Shown: positions 36,299 through 46,502 of the stretch, in pieces
How positions within the stretch are numbered: position 1 is the first letter of the stretch
Layout of the letters: every line of letters begins with the position of its first letter
NCBI RefSeq assembly: GCF_014490725.1
Contig: NZ_JACOQL010000002.1
Location: 310,001-374,000, forward strand
Reading direction: 5' to 3'
Length of the DNA: 64,000 nt
Source of the DNA: Paracoccus amoyensis
GTDB taxonomy: Bacteria; Pseudomonadota; Alphaproteobacteria; Rhodobacterales; Rhodobacteraceae
Notes under the pieces: model-generated
Database searches by the model: none
The model's input: only the letters and a program-made list of their open reading frames with translations
What the model was told of the DNA's origin: nothing
Position numbers and translations under genes: made by a program

Positions 36299-38209
36299 CT
36301 AGACGTTCACCTGCGTCCCGATCTCGACCACGCGCCCTGCCGGGATGCGGAAATAATCCGATGGCCCGGCAGAGTTTCGCGACAGCCAGATGAACAGCCG
36401 CGCTTGCCAGCCGGGCATGTTGCTGCGGGTGGACAGGCGCAGGCGCCGGCGCGACAGCAGGAACGAGGTCGACATGATGTCGAACTGCCAGCCCATGCGG
36501 CGCAGCTGCATCAGCACCTTGGGAACATCCGGTTCTTCGCCATAGCCGTAATTCAGTGTGACGCGGCGCAGGCGAGGGGTCAGGGTCTCGATTTCAACGC
36601 GATCGTTTTCCGAGACGCGCGGGATGTTGGCGGTGTTGATCGTCAGCAGGATGTTCTGTTCGTGCAATGCCTTGAAATGCTTCAGGCTGTGCAGCAGGGC
36701 CGTCGGTATCTTGTCGGGACTGGCCGTCAGGATGATGGCCGTGCCGGGAACGGCGGCAATCGATTCCGATTCAAGCTGCGGCAACAGGGTTTTCATCGGC
36801 AGCGCGGTGTCGGCCTCTTTTTTCTGCAACATCATGGTGCCGCGCCTCCATGTCAGCATGATCGTGACCATGGCTGCGGCCATGCACAAGGGCAGCCAGC
36901 CGCCCTCGGCGACCTTCATCAGGTTGGCGCCCAGAAAAACCAGGTCGATCAACAGGAAAGGCAGCATGATGGCCACCGACAGGCCCAGCGACAGACCCCA
37001 ATGTTTGTGAATCACCACCATGGCCAGAATCGCCGTGACGACCATCGTGCCGGTGACGCTGATCCCATAGGCCGAAGCCAGTGCCGATGAACTGCCAAAG
37101 CCCGCCACCAGCAGCAGCACCGCGACCAGCAGGACACCGTTCACGGCGGGCATGTAGATCTGGCCCTGTTGTTCATCCGAGGTGTGGCGGATGCGCATGC
37201 GCGGCAGCAGTTTCATCTGCACCGCCTGTTGGGTGATGGAAAATGCGCCTGTGATCACGGCCTGGCTGGCGATGATCGTGGCGACCGTGGCCATCAGCAC
37301 CACAACCGGCAGAAGTTTCTGGGGATACAGCAGATAAAACGGGTTTTCATGGGTTTCCGGCTGCGACAGGATCAGCGCGCCCTGACCGTAATAATTCAGC
37401 AAAAGCGCCGGAAATGCCACGAACAGCCAGGCCAGCTGGATCGGCTTGCGGCCAAAATGGCCCATATCGGCATATAACGCCTCGGCCCCGGTCACGGCCA
37501 GAAAGACCGCGCCCAGCACGATCAGGCCCAGCGTGCCATTGCCCGCAACAAAGGTGACGGCGTGGATCGGGTTCAGCGCCGACAGAATCGAAAGATCGCC
37601 CATCATGCGGTAAACCCCGCCCGCCGCCAGCATCGCGAACCAGACCAGCATGATCGGTCCGAACAGGCGGGCGACGGCCGCTGTGCCTCGATTCTGGACC
37701 AGAAACAGGCCGATGATGATGACCGCGGCAATGGGCAGGATAAAGGGTTGCAGACCCGGTGCGATGACCTTCAGCCCCTCGACGGCTGACAGGACCGAAA
37801 TTGCGGGCGTAATCGCCGCGTCGCCATAAAACAGCGCGGCACCGATCAGGCCCAGCAGCACGATCCACCAGCTTGGGCGGCCCATCGCCCGCTGCGCCAA
37901 TGCCAGCAGCGACAGCGTGCCGCCTTCGCCGTCGTTATCCGCATGCAGCAGGATCAGCACATATTTCACCGTCACGATCAGCAACAGCGCCCAGGTGATC
38001 AGCGACAGAACGCCCAGCACATCGGCACGTTCGACACCGCCATGCGCCACGCCTGCCGCGTGCATCGCCTCGCGGAAGGCATAAAGGGGGGAGGTGCCGA
38101 TATCGCCATAAACCACGCCCAAAGCCGCCAGTGACAGCGCCGGCAGGCTGCTTTGCGGATGGTGGGCGGTCTCGGTTACGGTTTCGGGAACATCGGTTAT
38201 GCTGGTCAT
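36299..38209 (-). CDS. kup: Kup low-affinity potassium uptake protein
   Basis: A 636-residue potassium:proton symporter of the KUP/HAK/KT family. The N-terminus SLAALGVVYGDIGTSPLYAF is the family signature, followed by DNDGEGGTLSLLAL and GDAAITPAISVLSAVEG. About twelve hydrophobic segments precede a cytoplasmic C-terminal domain of some 170 residues. It is divergent from a KdpD/KdpE-like two-component system, 138 bases from the likely kinase start, which suggests regulation by that pair. Kup is usually constitutive, so this pairing is notable. Confidence 0.95.
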   Translation of the reverse strand: MTSITDVPETVTETAHHPQSSLPALSLAALGVVYGDIGTSPLYAFREAMHAAGVAHGGVERADVLGVLSLITWALLLIVTVKYVLILLHADNDGEGGTLSLLALAQRAMGRPSWWIVLLGLIGAALFYGDAAITPAISVLSAVEGLKVIAPGLQPFILPIAAVIIIGLFLVQNRGTAAVARLFGPIMLVWFAMLAAGGVYRMMGDLSILSALNPIHAVTFVAGNGTLGLIVLGAVFLAVTGAEALYADMGHFGRKPIQLAWLFVAFPALLLNYYGQGALILSQPETHENPFYLLYPQKLLPVVVLMATVATIIASQAVITGAFSITQQAVQMKLLPRMRIRHTSDEQQGQIYMPAVNGVLLVAVLLLVAGFGSSSALASAYGISVTGTMVVTAILAMVVIHKHWGLSLGLSVAIMLPFLLIDLVFLGANLMKVAEGGWLPLCMAAAMVTIMLTWRRGTMMLQKKEADTALPMKTLLPQLESESIAAVPGTAIILTASPDKIPTALLHSLKHFKALHEQNILLTINTANIPRVSENDRVEIETLTPRLRRVTLNYGYGEEPDVPKVLMQLRRMGWQFDIMSTSFLLSRRRLRLSTRSNMPGWQARLFIWLSRNSAGPSDYFRIPAGRVVEIGTQVNV

Positions 38210-38263
38210 GTCAGTCTTTCTTCACCTGCACAGGACGTGAAGACGCAGATATGCGGATCGCTG

Positions 38264-38315
38264 CATAAAGAAGCGATACGGATAATCACCGCCGCGTATA
38301 AGGATCACATAAAGA
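38264..38315. promoter_or_regulatory. Direct repeats in the kup/kinase divergent promoter
   Basis: CATAAAGA occurs at 38264-38271 and again at 38308-38315, 44 bases apart (about four helical turns). It lies in an AT-richer stretch that also holds GATAATCA and GTATAAGG. Response regulators of the KdpE/OmpR type bind direct repeats, so these are candidate sites. Confidence 0.35.
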
Positions 38316-38347
38316 TTGTGGACAAGTTCATCGCGGCAGGCCCAGAT

Positions 38348-39862
38348 ATGCCCATGATGTCCAACGCTTCGTTTCGAAAAAAACCATCTATCGCGCCGCC
38401 CCGGGCCAGCGGGTTCCTCTATGCGGTTGGCCTGCTGGTATTGGCTGCATTGATCACGCTGCCCACGCATCGTTTCATCGGTGAAACCGCAACTGCGATG
38501 GTGTTTCTGACCGCCGTTCTTGTTGCGGCGGTGCGTCTTGGCTTTTGGGTGGGCGTGCTGACTGCGATCGCTGCACTGTTCACGCTGAACTTTCTGTTCC
38601 ACGAACCACGCTATACGCTCTTGGTGACCCATCCCCGCGATCTGGTGACGCTGGCGGTATTTTTGCTGGTGGCCACGCTGACCGGCCTTCTGGCGGGACG
38701 CATGCGCGAGGAACGCGACGCCGCACAGGGGCGTGCCACGGTTCTGTCGGTGCTGTCCAATGTCTCGACCGATCTGTTCGAGGCCCGCACGGCCGAAGAC
38801 ATCCTGACCGCCGCGTTGCGCCACCTGTCGGTTGTGGTGCAGGGTCCGGTGATGGTGCTGGCGCGTGACGGCGAGGTTGTGACCCGACTGGCCGCGATTC
38901 CCGCGACAACCACGCCAAGTGCCGCTGATTTGCAGGCCGCCGATCAGGCGCTGCGCCACCGCCAGATCGAATTCGCCGCCGCACAAGGCTGGGGCGGGTC
39001 TGCATTTACATTCGTGCCGGTCATCGCCGGCGATACGCAAAGCTATGTTCTGGGCCACACCCGTTTTGCCTCGCATCTGGAGGATCTGCATTACCGGGAA
39101 GAGGCGGTGGCCGTCATCCGCCGCCAGACCGAACTGGCCCTGCAACGCCTGTCCTTTGCCGCCAATGCCGAGGCCGAGCGGAAGCGGGCCGAAACCGAGG
39201 CTTTGCGGTCAACCCTTCTGGCCTCGCTGTCCCATGATCTGCGCACGCCGCTGGCCACGATCCTGGGATCAGTTACGACCTTGCGCGACCTGGGCGGTGC
39301 GCTGCCTGCGGATGCCCAAACCGATCTGCTGGAGGCGATCGAGCAAGAGGCAGGCCGTCTGAACCGCTATGTCGATAACCTGTTGCAGATGACGCGGCTG
39401 CAATCGGGCTTTACCGTCAACGCCACATGGGTCGATGCCGCCGATGTGGCCCGCGCGGCGGCCCGACGCGCAAGGCTGACCCGCCCCTCGGCGGTGATCG
39501 AAGATGACCTGCCGGACCTGCCCATGATCCGGGCGGAAGCCAGCCTGCTGGAACAGGCGCTGTTCAATCTGCTGGAGAATGCCGCCAAATATACCGATGG
39601 CCCGATCACCCTGTCGGCGCAGGTTTCCGCAGATCAACTGACCTTGCGGATCGCGGATCGCGGTTCGGGACTGAATCCCGCGCTGGCCGAGTGGTTGCGG
39701 ACCGAACCGCTGACCGGCCTGCCCGAATCCAACGGCCTTGGCCTGCCCATTGCCAAGGGGATCGCACATGTTCTGGGTGGCAGTCTGGCCGCATCGTCGC
39801 GGAGTGGTGGCGGCACGATCTTTGCCCTGACCTTGCCCGTGCCGCAACAACCTGCGACCTAA
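38348..39862 (+). CDS. KdpD-like sensor histidine kinase lacking the N-terminal KdpD domain
   Basis: A sensor kinase of about 504 residues. It begins with a DUF4118-type four-helix membrane region (PTHRFIGETATAMVFLTAVL, LNFLFHEPRYTLLVTHPRDL), then a GAF-like segment. The kinase core carries the phospho-acceptor in LSHDLRTPLATILGSVT, NLLENAAKYTDG, and GLGLPIAKGIAHVLGG. True KdpD has an extra cytoplasmic KdpD plus Usp domain ahead of the membrane helices; this protein lacks it, and no kdpFABC is nearby. The frame is open from 38153, but that would overlap kup, so the ATG cluster at 38348-38357 is preferred. The response regulator gene starts 6 bases after its stop. Confidence 0.82.
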   Translation: MPMMSNASFRKKPSIAPPRASGFLYAVGLLVLAALITLPTHRFIGETATAMVFLTAVLVAAVRLGFWVGVLTAIAALFTLNFLFHEPRYTLLVTHPRDLVTLAVFLLVATLTGLLAGRMREERDAAQGRATVLSVLSNVSTDLFEARTAEDILTAALRHLSVVVQGPVMVLARDGEVVTRLAAIPATTTPSAADLQAADQALRHRQIEFAAAQGWGGSAFTFVPVIAGDTQSYVLGHTRFASHLEDLHYREEAVAVIRRQTELALQRLSFAANAEAERKRAETEALRSTLLASLSHDLRTPLATILGSVTTLRDLGGALPADAQTDLLEAIEQEAGRLNRYVDNLLQMTRLQSGFTVNATWVDAADVARAAARRARLTRPSAVIEDDLPDLPMIRAEASLLEQALFNLLENAAKYTDGPITLSAQVSADQLTLRIADRGSGLNPALAEWLRTEPLTGLPESNGLGLPIAKGIAHVLGGSLAASSRSGGGTIFALTLPVPQQPAT

Positions 39863-39868
39863 GCGGCG

Positions 39869-40567
39869 ATGCCTGATATCCGTCCATTGATCCTGATTGT
39901 CGATGATGAACCGCAGATCCAGCGGTTCCTGTCGCATGCGCTGAATGCGTCGGGTTATGATACGGTGCTGGCCGAAACCGGGCAGGCGGGGCTGGACGCG
40001 GTGCAGACGAAACACCCCGATCTGATGATCCTTGACCTTGGCCTGCCCGATATGAACGGCAAGGGCGTGATCGAAACCCTTCGTGCCTATTCGGACCTGC
40101 CGGTGATCGTGCTGTCCGCCCATGATCAGGAAATGGAAAAGATCATGGCCTTGGACCTTGGCGCGGATGATTTCGTCGCCAAACCCTTCGCCATCGGCGA
40201 ATTGCTGGCCCGGTTGCGCGCCTGCCTGCGGCCGCGCCGCGCGCAACAACCCGCACCGCAGCAGGCCTGGGGCCACCTGCAAATCGACCGCGCCGCGCAT
40301 GAGGTGCTGGCGAATGCTGCCCATGTCAAACTGACGCCAAAGGAATTCGACCTGCTTCTGGCGCTTGCCGACAATCCGGGTCGCGTGATGACCCACCGGC
40401 AGTTGCTGGCAAAAGTCTGGGGCCCGGCGCATGTCGATGACGTGCCCTATCTGCGCGTCTTCATCGGCCAGCTCCGCCAAAAGCTGGGCCTGACCGCCGA
40501 CAGCACGGTGCAGATCCAGACCGAGGCGGGCGTGGGTTATCGCTGGCTGGTCGAGGGGGGCGGATAG
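39869..40567 (+). CDS. KdpE-like OmpR family response regulator
   Basis: A 232-residue response regulator. The receiver domain shows ILIVDDEPQIQRFL, the phospho-acceptor in LMILDLGLPDMNG, and the KPFAIGELLARLRA lysine block. The C-terminal winged helix includes LTPKEFDLLLALADNPGRVM and VPYLRVFIGQLRQKLG, as in KdpE. It follows the kinase gene by 6 bases. Likely targets are the divergent kup promoter and its own operon. Confidence 0.88.
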   Translation: MPDIRPLILIVDDEPQIQRFLSHALNASGYDTVLAETGQAGLDAVQTKHPDLMILDLGLPDMNGKGVIETLRAYSDLPVIVLSAHDQEMEKIMALDLGADDFVAKPFAIGELLARLRACLRPRRAQQPAPQQAWGHLQIDRAAHEVLANAAHVKLTPKEFDLLLALADNPGRVMTHRQLLAKVWGPAHVDDVPYLRVFIGQLRQKLGLTADSTVQIQTEAGVGYRWLVEGGG

Positions 40568-40629
40568 GCCAAATCCTTCAAGGCTGCTTCTGACCGCAAG
40601 ATATTGTGGTCATCTGGTAGGAGTTGAAT

Positions 40630-41871
40630 TTGCAAAAAGAATGCATTTACTGCGGTGATACAAAGTCGGAAGACCAGTTTTCTGACGAGCATATCTGGCC
40701 AGATGCTCTTGGCGGAGACTATCTTCCGAAGGATGTTTGGCGAACCAAGGTCTGCCGGAGCTGCAATAGCATGGCCGGGCTATTCGTTGATGCAGCCTTC
40801 ATTCGCAGCTGGATTGGGAAGGCAGAGCAATCCACCGCAGCATTGGACTATCTTGCAGGTCTGAATAAGCCCGCTGCTCTACCGCTAAGTTATATGGGGC
40901 ACCTTGATGGTGCATGGTCCAGTAACACGATTGCCGATCACTGGCTGGGACCGTGCAGCGCGACAATTATCCATCTTCGACCATCTGACAACGATCAAGA
41001 CTGGTCGCGCGCCTATGCGGGCGGAGATCCCAAGAATAACAGAAAAAAACCAGGGCGCGCCTATTTGGCGCTTACATCAGAAGAGCCGTTCTGGGTCGTC
41101 GTGAGCCTTCTGTCCTTCGCGAAGCATTTCAAGCATGCAGAAAAATTCGTGGTGAACTTAGTGGTAGAGGACACAGAAAGTGAACTTGGGGATAGTAAGG
41201 CTCACCCACTGGTTCAGTTGCTGAAGAAACTGAAAATCAGGCCGGGCAAGCCGACGCCCTCAGAGAGCATGGACGATTTTTCGATAGTGAATGACGTGTT
41301 AGAAGCTGCGCGGCGCGGCGAGCAGATCAAGACGAATGTGACGATCTCACAGTTTGCAGATCATCGCCTGTTGGCCAAAATCGCCTTGGGTCTTGGGTTT
41401 CAGTTGTTTGGTGGTGATTTTACCATTACGTGCTATGCGAAAAATCTGCGCAAAGCATTTCGTGAAGCGAATGTCTCAAAGCGCTTACAGCTTCCCCTCA
41501 GGGGACAAGGTTACTTTAGTGGAAATCCTGACGCGATGCTAAAGCAGGTTCTTCCTTGGTCGGGCGGATGGCTGCTGTTATTACGTGTCGCAAAGGGTCA
41601 ACTAGGATTACATATTGTGACCCCAACAGCAAAAACGATGACAATCCTGATTTGCGATGAGCCGACCTTGGTCAGCCGTTTGGGTCCAGAGTATGAGGAT
41701 GGTCAGATCTGGCTGACTATTCCACCAGCAGACATGTCTGTCGGGCCGATACCACTTCCAGACTACATCGCGCATCAGCTCAACGTTAGCCCTCACCCCG
41801 AACTCGTTGCCTTGGGGTCCAAACGAGGTGACTGGCGAAGCTTGCCCCAATGTCGCGCTAGTGAGAAGTGA
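40630..41871 (+). CDS. HNH endonuclease-like protein of unknown role
   Basis: A protein of about 413 residues whose N-terminal 50 residues carry a compact zinc/HNH-type motif: CIYCGDTKSED, then SDEHIWPDALGG, then CRSCNSMAG. This resembles the HNH_5 group. The remaining 350 residues show no domain I recognise. AGGAG at 40619-40623 points to the TTG at 40630 as start rather than the TTG at 40624 that touches it. The gene is visibly richer in A/T and in AAA/GAA/TTT codons than its neighbours and stands alone between kdpE-like and carB, so it looks horizontally acquired. A defence function is possible but unproven. Confidence 0.65.
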   Translation: MQKECIYCGDTKSEDQFSDEHIWPDALGGDYLPKDVWRTKVCRSCNSMAGLFVDAAFIRSWIGKAEQSTAALDYLAGLNKPAALPLSYMGHLDGAWSSNTIADHWLGPCSATIIHLRPSDNDQDWSRAYAGGDPKNNRKKPGRAYLALTSEEPFWVVVSLLSFAKHFKHAEKFVVNLVVEDTESELGDSKAHPLVQLLKKLKIRPGKPTPSESMDDFSIVNDVLEAARRGEQIKTNVTISQFADHRLLAKIALGLGFQLFGGDFTITCYAKNLRKAFREANVSKRLQLPLRGQGYFSGNPDAMLKQVLPWSGGWLLLLRVAKGQLGLHIVTPTAKTMTILICDEPTLVSRLGPEYEDGQIWLTIPPADMSVGPIPLPDYIAHQLNVSPHPELVALGSKRGDWRSLPQCRASEK

Positions 41872-41989
41872 CCGCGGCGACTACCTGGGGTTTTGCGTCT
41901 TCAGCCCGCTTCGCACCTTGCGTCCTGCCCGCTCTTGGCTATAACCCCGGACGATTTACCTGCCGCCAGCCGCCCCGAAGGAACCGATC

Positions 41990-44900
41990 ATGCCCAAAAG
42001 AACCGATATCAAATCCATTCTGATCATCGGGGCAGGGCCTATCGTGATCGGGCAGGCGTGCGAGTTCGACTATTCCGGCGCACAGGCCTGCAAGGCGCTG
42101 CGGGAAGAGGGATATCGGGTCATTCTGGTGAACTCGAACCCGGCGACGATCATGACCGACCCGGAAATGGCCGACGCGACCTATATCGAACCGATCACCC
42201 CCGAAATCGTCGAAAAGATCATCGCCAAGGAACGTCCCGATGCGCTGTTGCCGACGATGGGCGGGCAGACCGGGCTGAATACCGCGCTGGCACTGGCCGA
42301 TTCCGGGGCGCTGAACCGCTATGGTGTCGAACTGATCGGCGCGCAGCGCAGCGCCATCGAAATGGCCGAAGACCGCAAGCTGTTCCGCGAGGCGATGGAT
42401 CGCATCGGGCTGGAAAACCCCAAGGCGACCATCGTATCGGCCCCCAAGCATGCAAACGGCAAATATGACGTCAATGCAGGCGTGGCGATGGCCATGGAAG
42501 CGTTGGAGGATATCGGCCTTCCCGCCATCATCCGCCCCGCCTTTACCCTTGGCGGCACCGGCGGCGGCGTCGCCTATAACCGCGACGATTACGAGCGGAT
42601 CGTGCGGTCGGGTCTGGATGCCTCGCCCGTGGCGCAGGTTCTGGTCGATGAAAGCCTGCTGGGCTGGAAAGAGTTCGAGATGGAGGTGGTGCGCGACCGC
42701 GCCGACAACGCCATCATCGTTTGCGCCATCGAAAACGTCGATCCGATGGGTGTGCATACCGGCGATTCCATCACCGTTGCGCCGGCGCTGACCCTGACCG
42801 ACCGCGAATACCAGATCATGCGCAATGGCAGCATTGCCGTGCTGCGCGAGATCGGCGTCGAGACCGGCGGCTCGAACGTGCAATGGGCGATCAATCCCGC
42901 GGATGGCCGCATGGTCGTGATCGAGATGAACCCGCGCGTGTCGCGCTCATCCGCGCTGGCGTCCAAGGCGACGGGCTTTCCGATTGCAAAGATCGCGGCG
43001 AAACTGGCGGTCGGCTATACGCTGGACGAATTGGACAACGACATCACCAAGGTCACGCCCGCGTCGTTTGAACCCAGCATCGACTATGTCGTGACGAAAA
43101 TCCCGCGCTTCGCGTTCGAGAAGTTTCCGGGTTCCAGGCCCGAACTGACCACCGCGATGAAATCCGTGGGTGAGGTCATGGCAATTGGCCGCAGCTTCCA
43201 TGAATCGCTGCAAAAGGCGCTGACCTCGATGGAGAATGGCCTGACCGGCCTTGATGAAATCGCCATCGAAGGTGCGGCCGATCAGGGAAAACCCGCGATT
43301 ATTGCCGCGCTGTCCAAAACCACGCCTGATCGCCTGCGCGTCATCGCACAGGCGATGCGGCTGGGCCTGACGGATGACGAAATCCAGCGTGTGACCAGCT
43401 TTGATCCCTGGTTCCTGTCACGCCTGCGCGAAATCGTCGATGCCGAAAACGCGGTCCGCGAAAACGGTCTGCCGACCGATGCGAACGGGCTTCGCGCCCT
43501 GAAGATGATGGGCTTCACCGATGCCCGTCTCGCCACGCTGTCGGGTCAGGACGAAACCGCCGTGCGTCAGGCCCGCCGCGCCCATGACCTGCACCCGGTC
43601 TTCAAGCGCATCGACACCTGCGCCGCCGAATTCGAGGCCCAGACCCCCTATATGTATTCCACCTATGAAGCCCCGGCGATGGGCGACGTGGAAAACGAGG
43701 CCCGCCCGTCGAATGCCAGGAAGGTCGTCATCCTTGGCGGCGGCCCCAACCGGATCGGGCAGGGGATCGAATTTGACTATTGCTGTTGCCACGCCTGTTT
43801 CGCGCTGACGGCGGCGGGCTACGAAACCATCATGGTCAACTGCAACCCTGAAACGGTCAGCACCGATTATGATACCAGTGACCGTCTGTATTTTGAACCG
43901 CTGACGCTGGAGCACGTCCTTGAAATCCTGCGGGTCGAGCAGGAAAACGGCACCCTTCACGGCGTCATCGTCCAATTCGGCGGCCAGACCCCGCTGAAAC
44001 TGGCCGACGCGCTGGAGGCCGAGGGCATCCCGATCCTCGGCACCACCCCCGACGCCATCGACCTGGCCGAGGATCGCGAGCGTTTCCAGAAGCTGCTGAA
44101 CGATCTGGACCTGAAACAGCCGATCAACGGCATTGCCCACAGCCCCGCCGAAGCCGTTGAAATCGCCGAACGCATCGGCTTTCCATTGGTGATCCGCCCG
44201 TCCTATGTCCTTGGCGGCCGCGCGATGGAGATCGTGCGCGACATGGACCACCTGAACCGCTACATCACCGAGGCCGTGAAGGTTTCGGGCAAGAACCCGG
44301 TGCTGCTGGACAGTTACCTGTCCGGCGCCATCGAAGTTGACGTCGATGCCCTGTCCGACGGCGAAACCGTCCACGTCGCGGGCATCATGGAACATATCGA
44401 GGAGGCTGGCGTCCATTCCGGCGACAGCGCCTGTTCGCTGCCCCCGCACACGCTGGACGCCGCCACGGTTCAGGAACTGAAGCGCCAGACCGTCGCCATG
44501 GCCCGCGCCCTGCAGGTCGTCGGCCTGATGAATGTGCAATTCGCGCTGAAAGACGGCGCGATCTACGTGCTGGAGGTCAATCCCCGCGCGTCCCGCACCG
44601 TGCCCTTCGTCGCCAAGGCCACCGACAGCGCCATCGCCTCGATCGCGGCCCGGCTGATGGCCGGTGAGCCGATGTCGAACTTCCCCGACCGGGCGCCCTA
44701 TCCCGAAGGCGTCGGCCCCGAAGATGACCTGCCCTTTGCCGACCCGCTGACGCTGGCTGACCCGCTGACGCCATGGTTCTCGGTCAAAGAGGCGGTGCTG
44801 CCCTTTGCCCGCTTCCCCGGCGTCGATACGTTGCTTGGCCCCGAAATGCGTTCCACCGGCGAGGTGATGGGCTGGGACCGCAACTTCCCGCGCGCCTTCC

Positions 44901-45328
44901 TGAAGGCCCAGATGGGGGCCGGCACCACCCTGCCGTCGCAGGGCCGTGTGTTCATCTCGATCAAGGATATGGACAAGACACCCGAAATGGCCGCCGCCGC
45001 CCGCGATCTTGTGCAGATGGGCTTCCAGATCGTCGCGACCAGCGGCACGGCCGATTTCCTGTCCGCCGCGGGCGTCGCCTCAGAGCGTGTGAACAAGGTC
45101 TACGAAGGCCGCCCGAACATCGTCGACCGCCTGAAGAACGGCGATATCGTCATGGTCCTGAACACGACCGAGGGCGCACAAGCCATCAACGATTCACGCG
45201 ACATCCGCGCCGTGGCGCTGTATGACAAGATCCCCTATTACACCACGGCGGCAGGCAGCATCGCCGCGGTGGCCGCAATCAAGTCGCGGGAAGAGGGGGA
45301 AGTTGGGGTGAGGTCGCTGCAGGCGTGA
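41990..45328 (+). CDS. carB: Carbamoyl phosphate synthase large subunit
   Basis: A 1112-residue enzyme making carbamoyl phosphate for arginine and pyrimidine synthesis. Both ATP-grasp halves are present: the first begins [20 protein letters not shown], the second [19 protein letters not shown]. The allosteric C-terminal domain begins near [15 protein letters not shown] and contains the [11 protein letters not shown] turn. Length is slightly above the enterobacterial enzyme. The small subunit carA is not in the window, so the pair is split, as is usual in this group. No terminator is obvious on either side. Confidence 0.97.
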   Translation: MPKRTDIKSILIIGAGPIVIGQACEFDYSGAQACKALREEGYRVILVNSNPATIMTDPEMADATYIEPITPEIVEKIIAKERPDALLPTMGGQTGLNTALALADSGALNRYGVELIGAQRSAIEMAEDRKLFREAMDRIGLENPKATIVSAPKHANGKYDVNAGVAMAMEALEDIGLPAIIRPAFTLGGTGGGVAYNRDDYERIVRSGLDASPVAQVLVDESLLGWKEFEMEVVRDRADNAIIVCAIENVDPMGVHTGDSITVAPALTLTDREYQIMRNGSIAVLREIGVETGGSNVQWAINPADGRMVVIEMNPRVSRSSALASKATGFPIAKIAAKLAVGYTLDELDNDITKVTPASFEPSIDYVVTKIPRFAFEKFPGSRPELTTAMKSVGEVMAIGRSFHESLQKALTSMENGLTGLDEIAIEGAADQGKPAIIAALSKTTPDRLRVIAQAMRLGLTDDEIQRVTSFDPWFLSRLREIVDAENAVRENGLPTDANGLRALKMMGFTDARLATLSGQDETAVRQARRAHDLHPVFKRIDTCAAEFEAQTPYMYSTYEAPAMGDVENEARPSNARKVVILGGGPNRIGQGIEFDYCCCHACFALTAAGYETIMVNCNPETVSTDYDTSDRLYFEPLTLEHVLEILRVEQENGTLHGVIVQFGGQTPLKLADALEAEGIPILGTTPDAIDLAEDRERFQKLLNDLDLKQPINGIAHSPAEAVEIAERIGFPLVIRPSYVLGGRAMEIVRDMDHLNRYITEAVKVSGKNPVLLDSYLSGAIEVDVDALSDGETVHVAGIMEHIEEAGVHSGDSACSLPPHTLDAATVQELKRQTVAMARALQVVGLMNVQFALKDGAIYVLEVNPRASRTVPFVAKATDSAIASIAARLMAGEPMSNFPDRAPYPEGVGPEDDLPFADPLTLADPLTPWFSVKEAVLPFARFPGVDTLLGPEMRSTGEVMGWDRNFPRAFLKAQMGAGTTLPSQGRVFISIKDMDKTPEMAAAARDLVQMGFQIVATSGTADFLSAAGVASERVNKVYEGRPNIVDRLKNGDIVMVLNTTEGAQAINDSRDIRAVALYDKIPYYTTAAGSIAAVAAIKSREEGEVGVRSLQA

Positions 45329-45385
45329 GGCGCGGCGATCGGGTGGGATTTTTCTACCCGGTCTCCTGCAAGATGTTACAGTTTC

Positions 45386-46162
45386 TTAAGTCTTCTTGGA
45401 AAATTTTTCGACGATTTTTGCTGTTCTGGGATCCTCCAGAAACTGTTCAACGGGGCAATCGAAACTGGTTTTGGGCATTTCTCTTATCGCTTGTGCGCCA
45501 GCCGGACCTAGGAAAATATTCCATGTTTCGACCGGTGTAGGCGAGCCTATGAAACATGAGGGGTCAAGTAAGGCCACATTTTTGCCTTTTCCGGATGGTT
45601 CTCGGACAGACTGATAGCGGATCAATTGCAGCCCCTTTGCTCGACCAGCTTCTGCCAAATTTTGACAGGCAGAGTAATCTGCTGGTCTAAGCCAATCGGA
45701 AGCTGCTTCGTTTAATGGCACTTCTGTAAGGTCAATAGCTCGCTCAGCGGCAATTGAAACTTTGAAAACAGAATACTGAGTGGGTCCGGAGGGAAAGTCG
45801 GTATCAGGGGATTCCGCGAAGAAGAGCATTCGGTAGAAGATCATCTCGTAGAGGCAAGTTTGGCTTTCTTCCGCAGCATAAAATATACCGAATGCGCTCG
45901 TGGCTTTTCTGAACCGTGAAGGGTGTCTCGAGCGATATCTGAACGGGGTCGACAGCAAGTAATCATATCCCTTTGCCTCGACAGGCACAGGAGGCTTGGA
46001 TTCTTCTAAAATCGATTCCAACAATCCTTGCTCGGCAGTGGTGTCGACGAGCTTCATCGTCGACACCTTGTGCTGGGCTTCAACGCATCGAAAAACTATG
46101 CCCTCGTAGGCACGGAATTCAGACTGGAGCGCGTCGGCAGTCCAAATATCTGACAACGTCAC
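45386..46162 (-). CDS. RES-domain toxin (NAD+ phosphorylase-like)
   Basis: A 258-residue toxin of a Xre/RES (MbcT-type) module. The defining Arg, Glu and Ser residues are in FRYRSRHPSRFRK, IFYAAEESQTCLYEMIF and NVALLDPSCF. RES toxins degrade NAD+ and halt growth until neutralised. The start is GTG at 46162, with AGAGGGA about 6 bases upstream, and lies inside the 3' end of the antitoxin gene (44-base overlap). The gene is AT-richer than its surroundings. It is longer than the common 150-200-residue RES proteins and has an N-terminal extension of about 70 residues. Confidence 0.82.
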   Translation of the reverse strand: MTLSDIWTADALQSEFRAYEGIVFRCVEAQHKVSTMKLVDTTAEQGLLESILEESKPPVPVEAKGYDYLLSTPFRYRSRHPSRFRKATSAFGIFYAAEESQTCLYEMIFYRMLFFAESPDTDFPSGPTQYSVFKVSIAAERAIDLTEVPLNEAASDWLRPADYSACQNLAEAGRAKGLQLIRYQSVREPSGKGKNVALLDPSCFIGSPTPVETWNIFLGPAGAQAIREMPKTSFDCPVEQFLEDPRTAKIVEKFSKKT

Positions 46163-46502
46163 TCAGTCCCTCTACATTTTGAATGAGCATGGCAGGTTTT
46201 CCGCCAAGCGCGGTATTTTCATTATTGAGCCAACTGGCCGCAACCTTGTCGTCTCCTCCAATTATTGCGTCCAGCGAACGATAAAGTCTGATCAGCAAAA
46301 CACTTAGCTCATAGGGTTTTGTGTCTGCTTTGACCACATGTTGACCATTCCTCATCCGCGATGCCGTTGCGGGCGAAACTCCTAGGATTTTTGCAAGGTC
46401 TCTTGCACTTATATTTAACCTATCGGATGCGTTGACGACCGCTTTCGTAACTATCGGGCCACCCCCCGACCTCACCGCTAGGTCGGAACGAACTTGAGCC
46501 AT
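46119..46502 (-). CDS. Xre/MbcA-ParS-type antitoxin with DUF2384 domain
   Basis: A 127-residue antitoxin. The N-terminal helix-turn-helix reads LNISARDLAKILGVSPATAS. The C-terminal toxin-binding domain includes LYRSLDAIIGGDDKVAASWL and GGKPAMLIQNVEGLSDVVRY, the classical MbcA/ParS/Xre ending. ATG at 46502 has GAGG 6 bases upstream; an in-frame ATG at 46538 lacks one. It precedes and overlaps the RES toxin gene. Autoregulation from the AT-rich 240-base upstream gap is expected, but no clear operator was found there. Confidence 0.85.
   Translation of the reverse strand: MAQVRSDLAVRSGGGPIVTKAVVNASDRLNISARDLAKILGVSPATASRMRNGQHVVKADTKPYELSVLLIRLYRSLDAIIGGDDKVAASWLNNENTALGGKPAMLIQNVEGLSDVVRYLDCRRAPV

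Noticed and set aside
38153..38347. Longer N-terminus for the KdpD-like kinase starting at 38153
   Set aside because: It would overlap the divergent kup start and its residues show no domain; a methionine cluster at 38348-38357 fits better.
39269..40480. 403-codon minus-strand open frame opposite the kinase and regulator
   Set aside because: It spans two genes with clear two-component motifs and shows none itself.
43418..44539. 373-codon minus-strand open frame inside carB
   Set aside because: Antisense to the second ATP-grasp half of carB.
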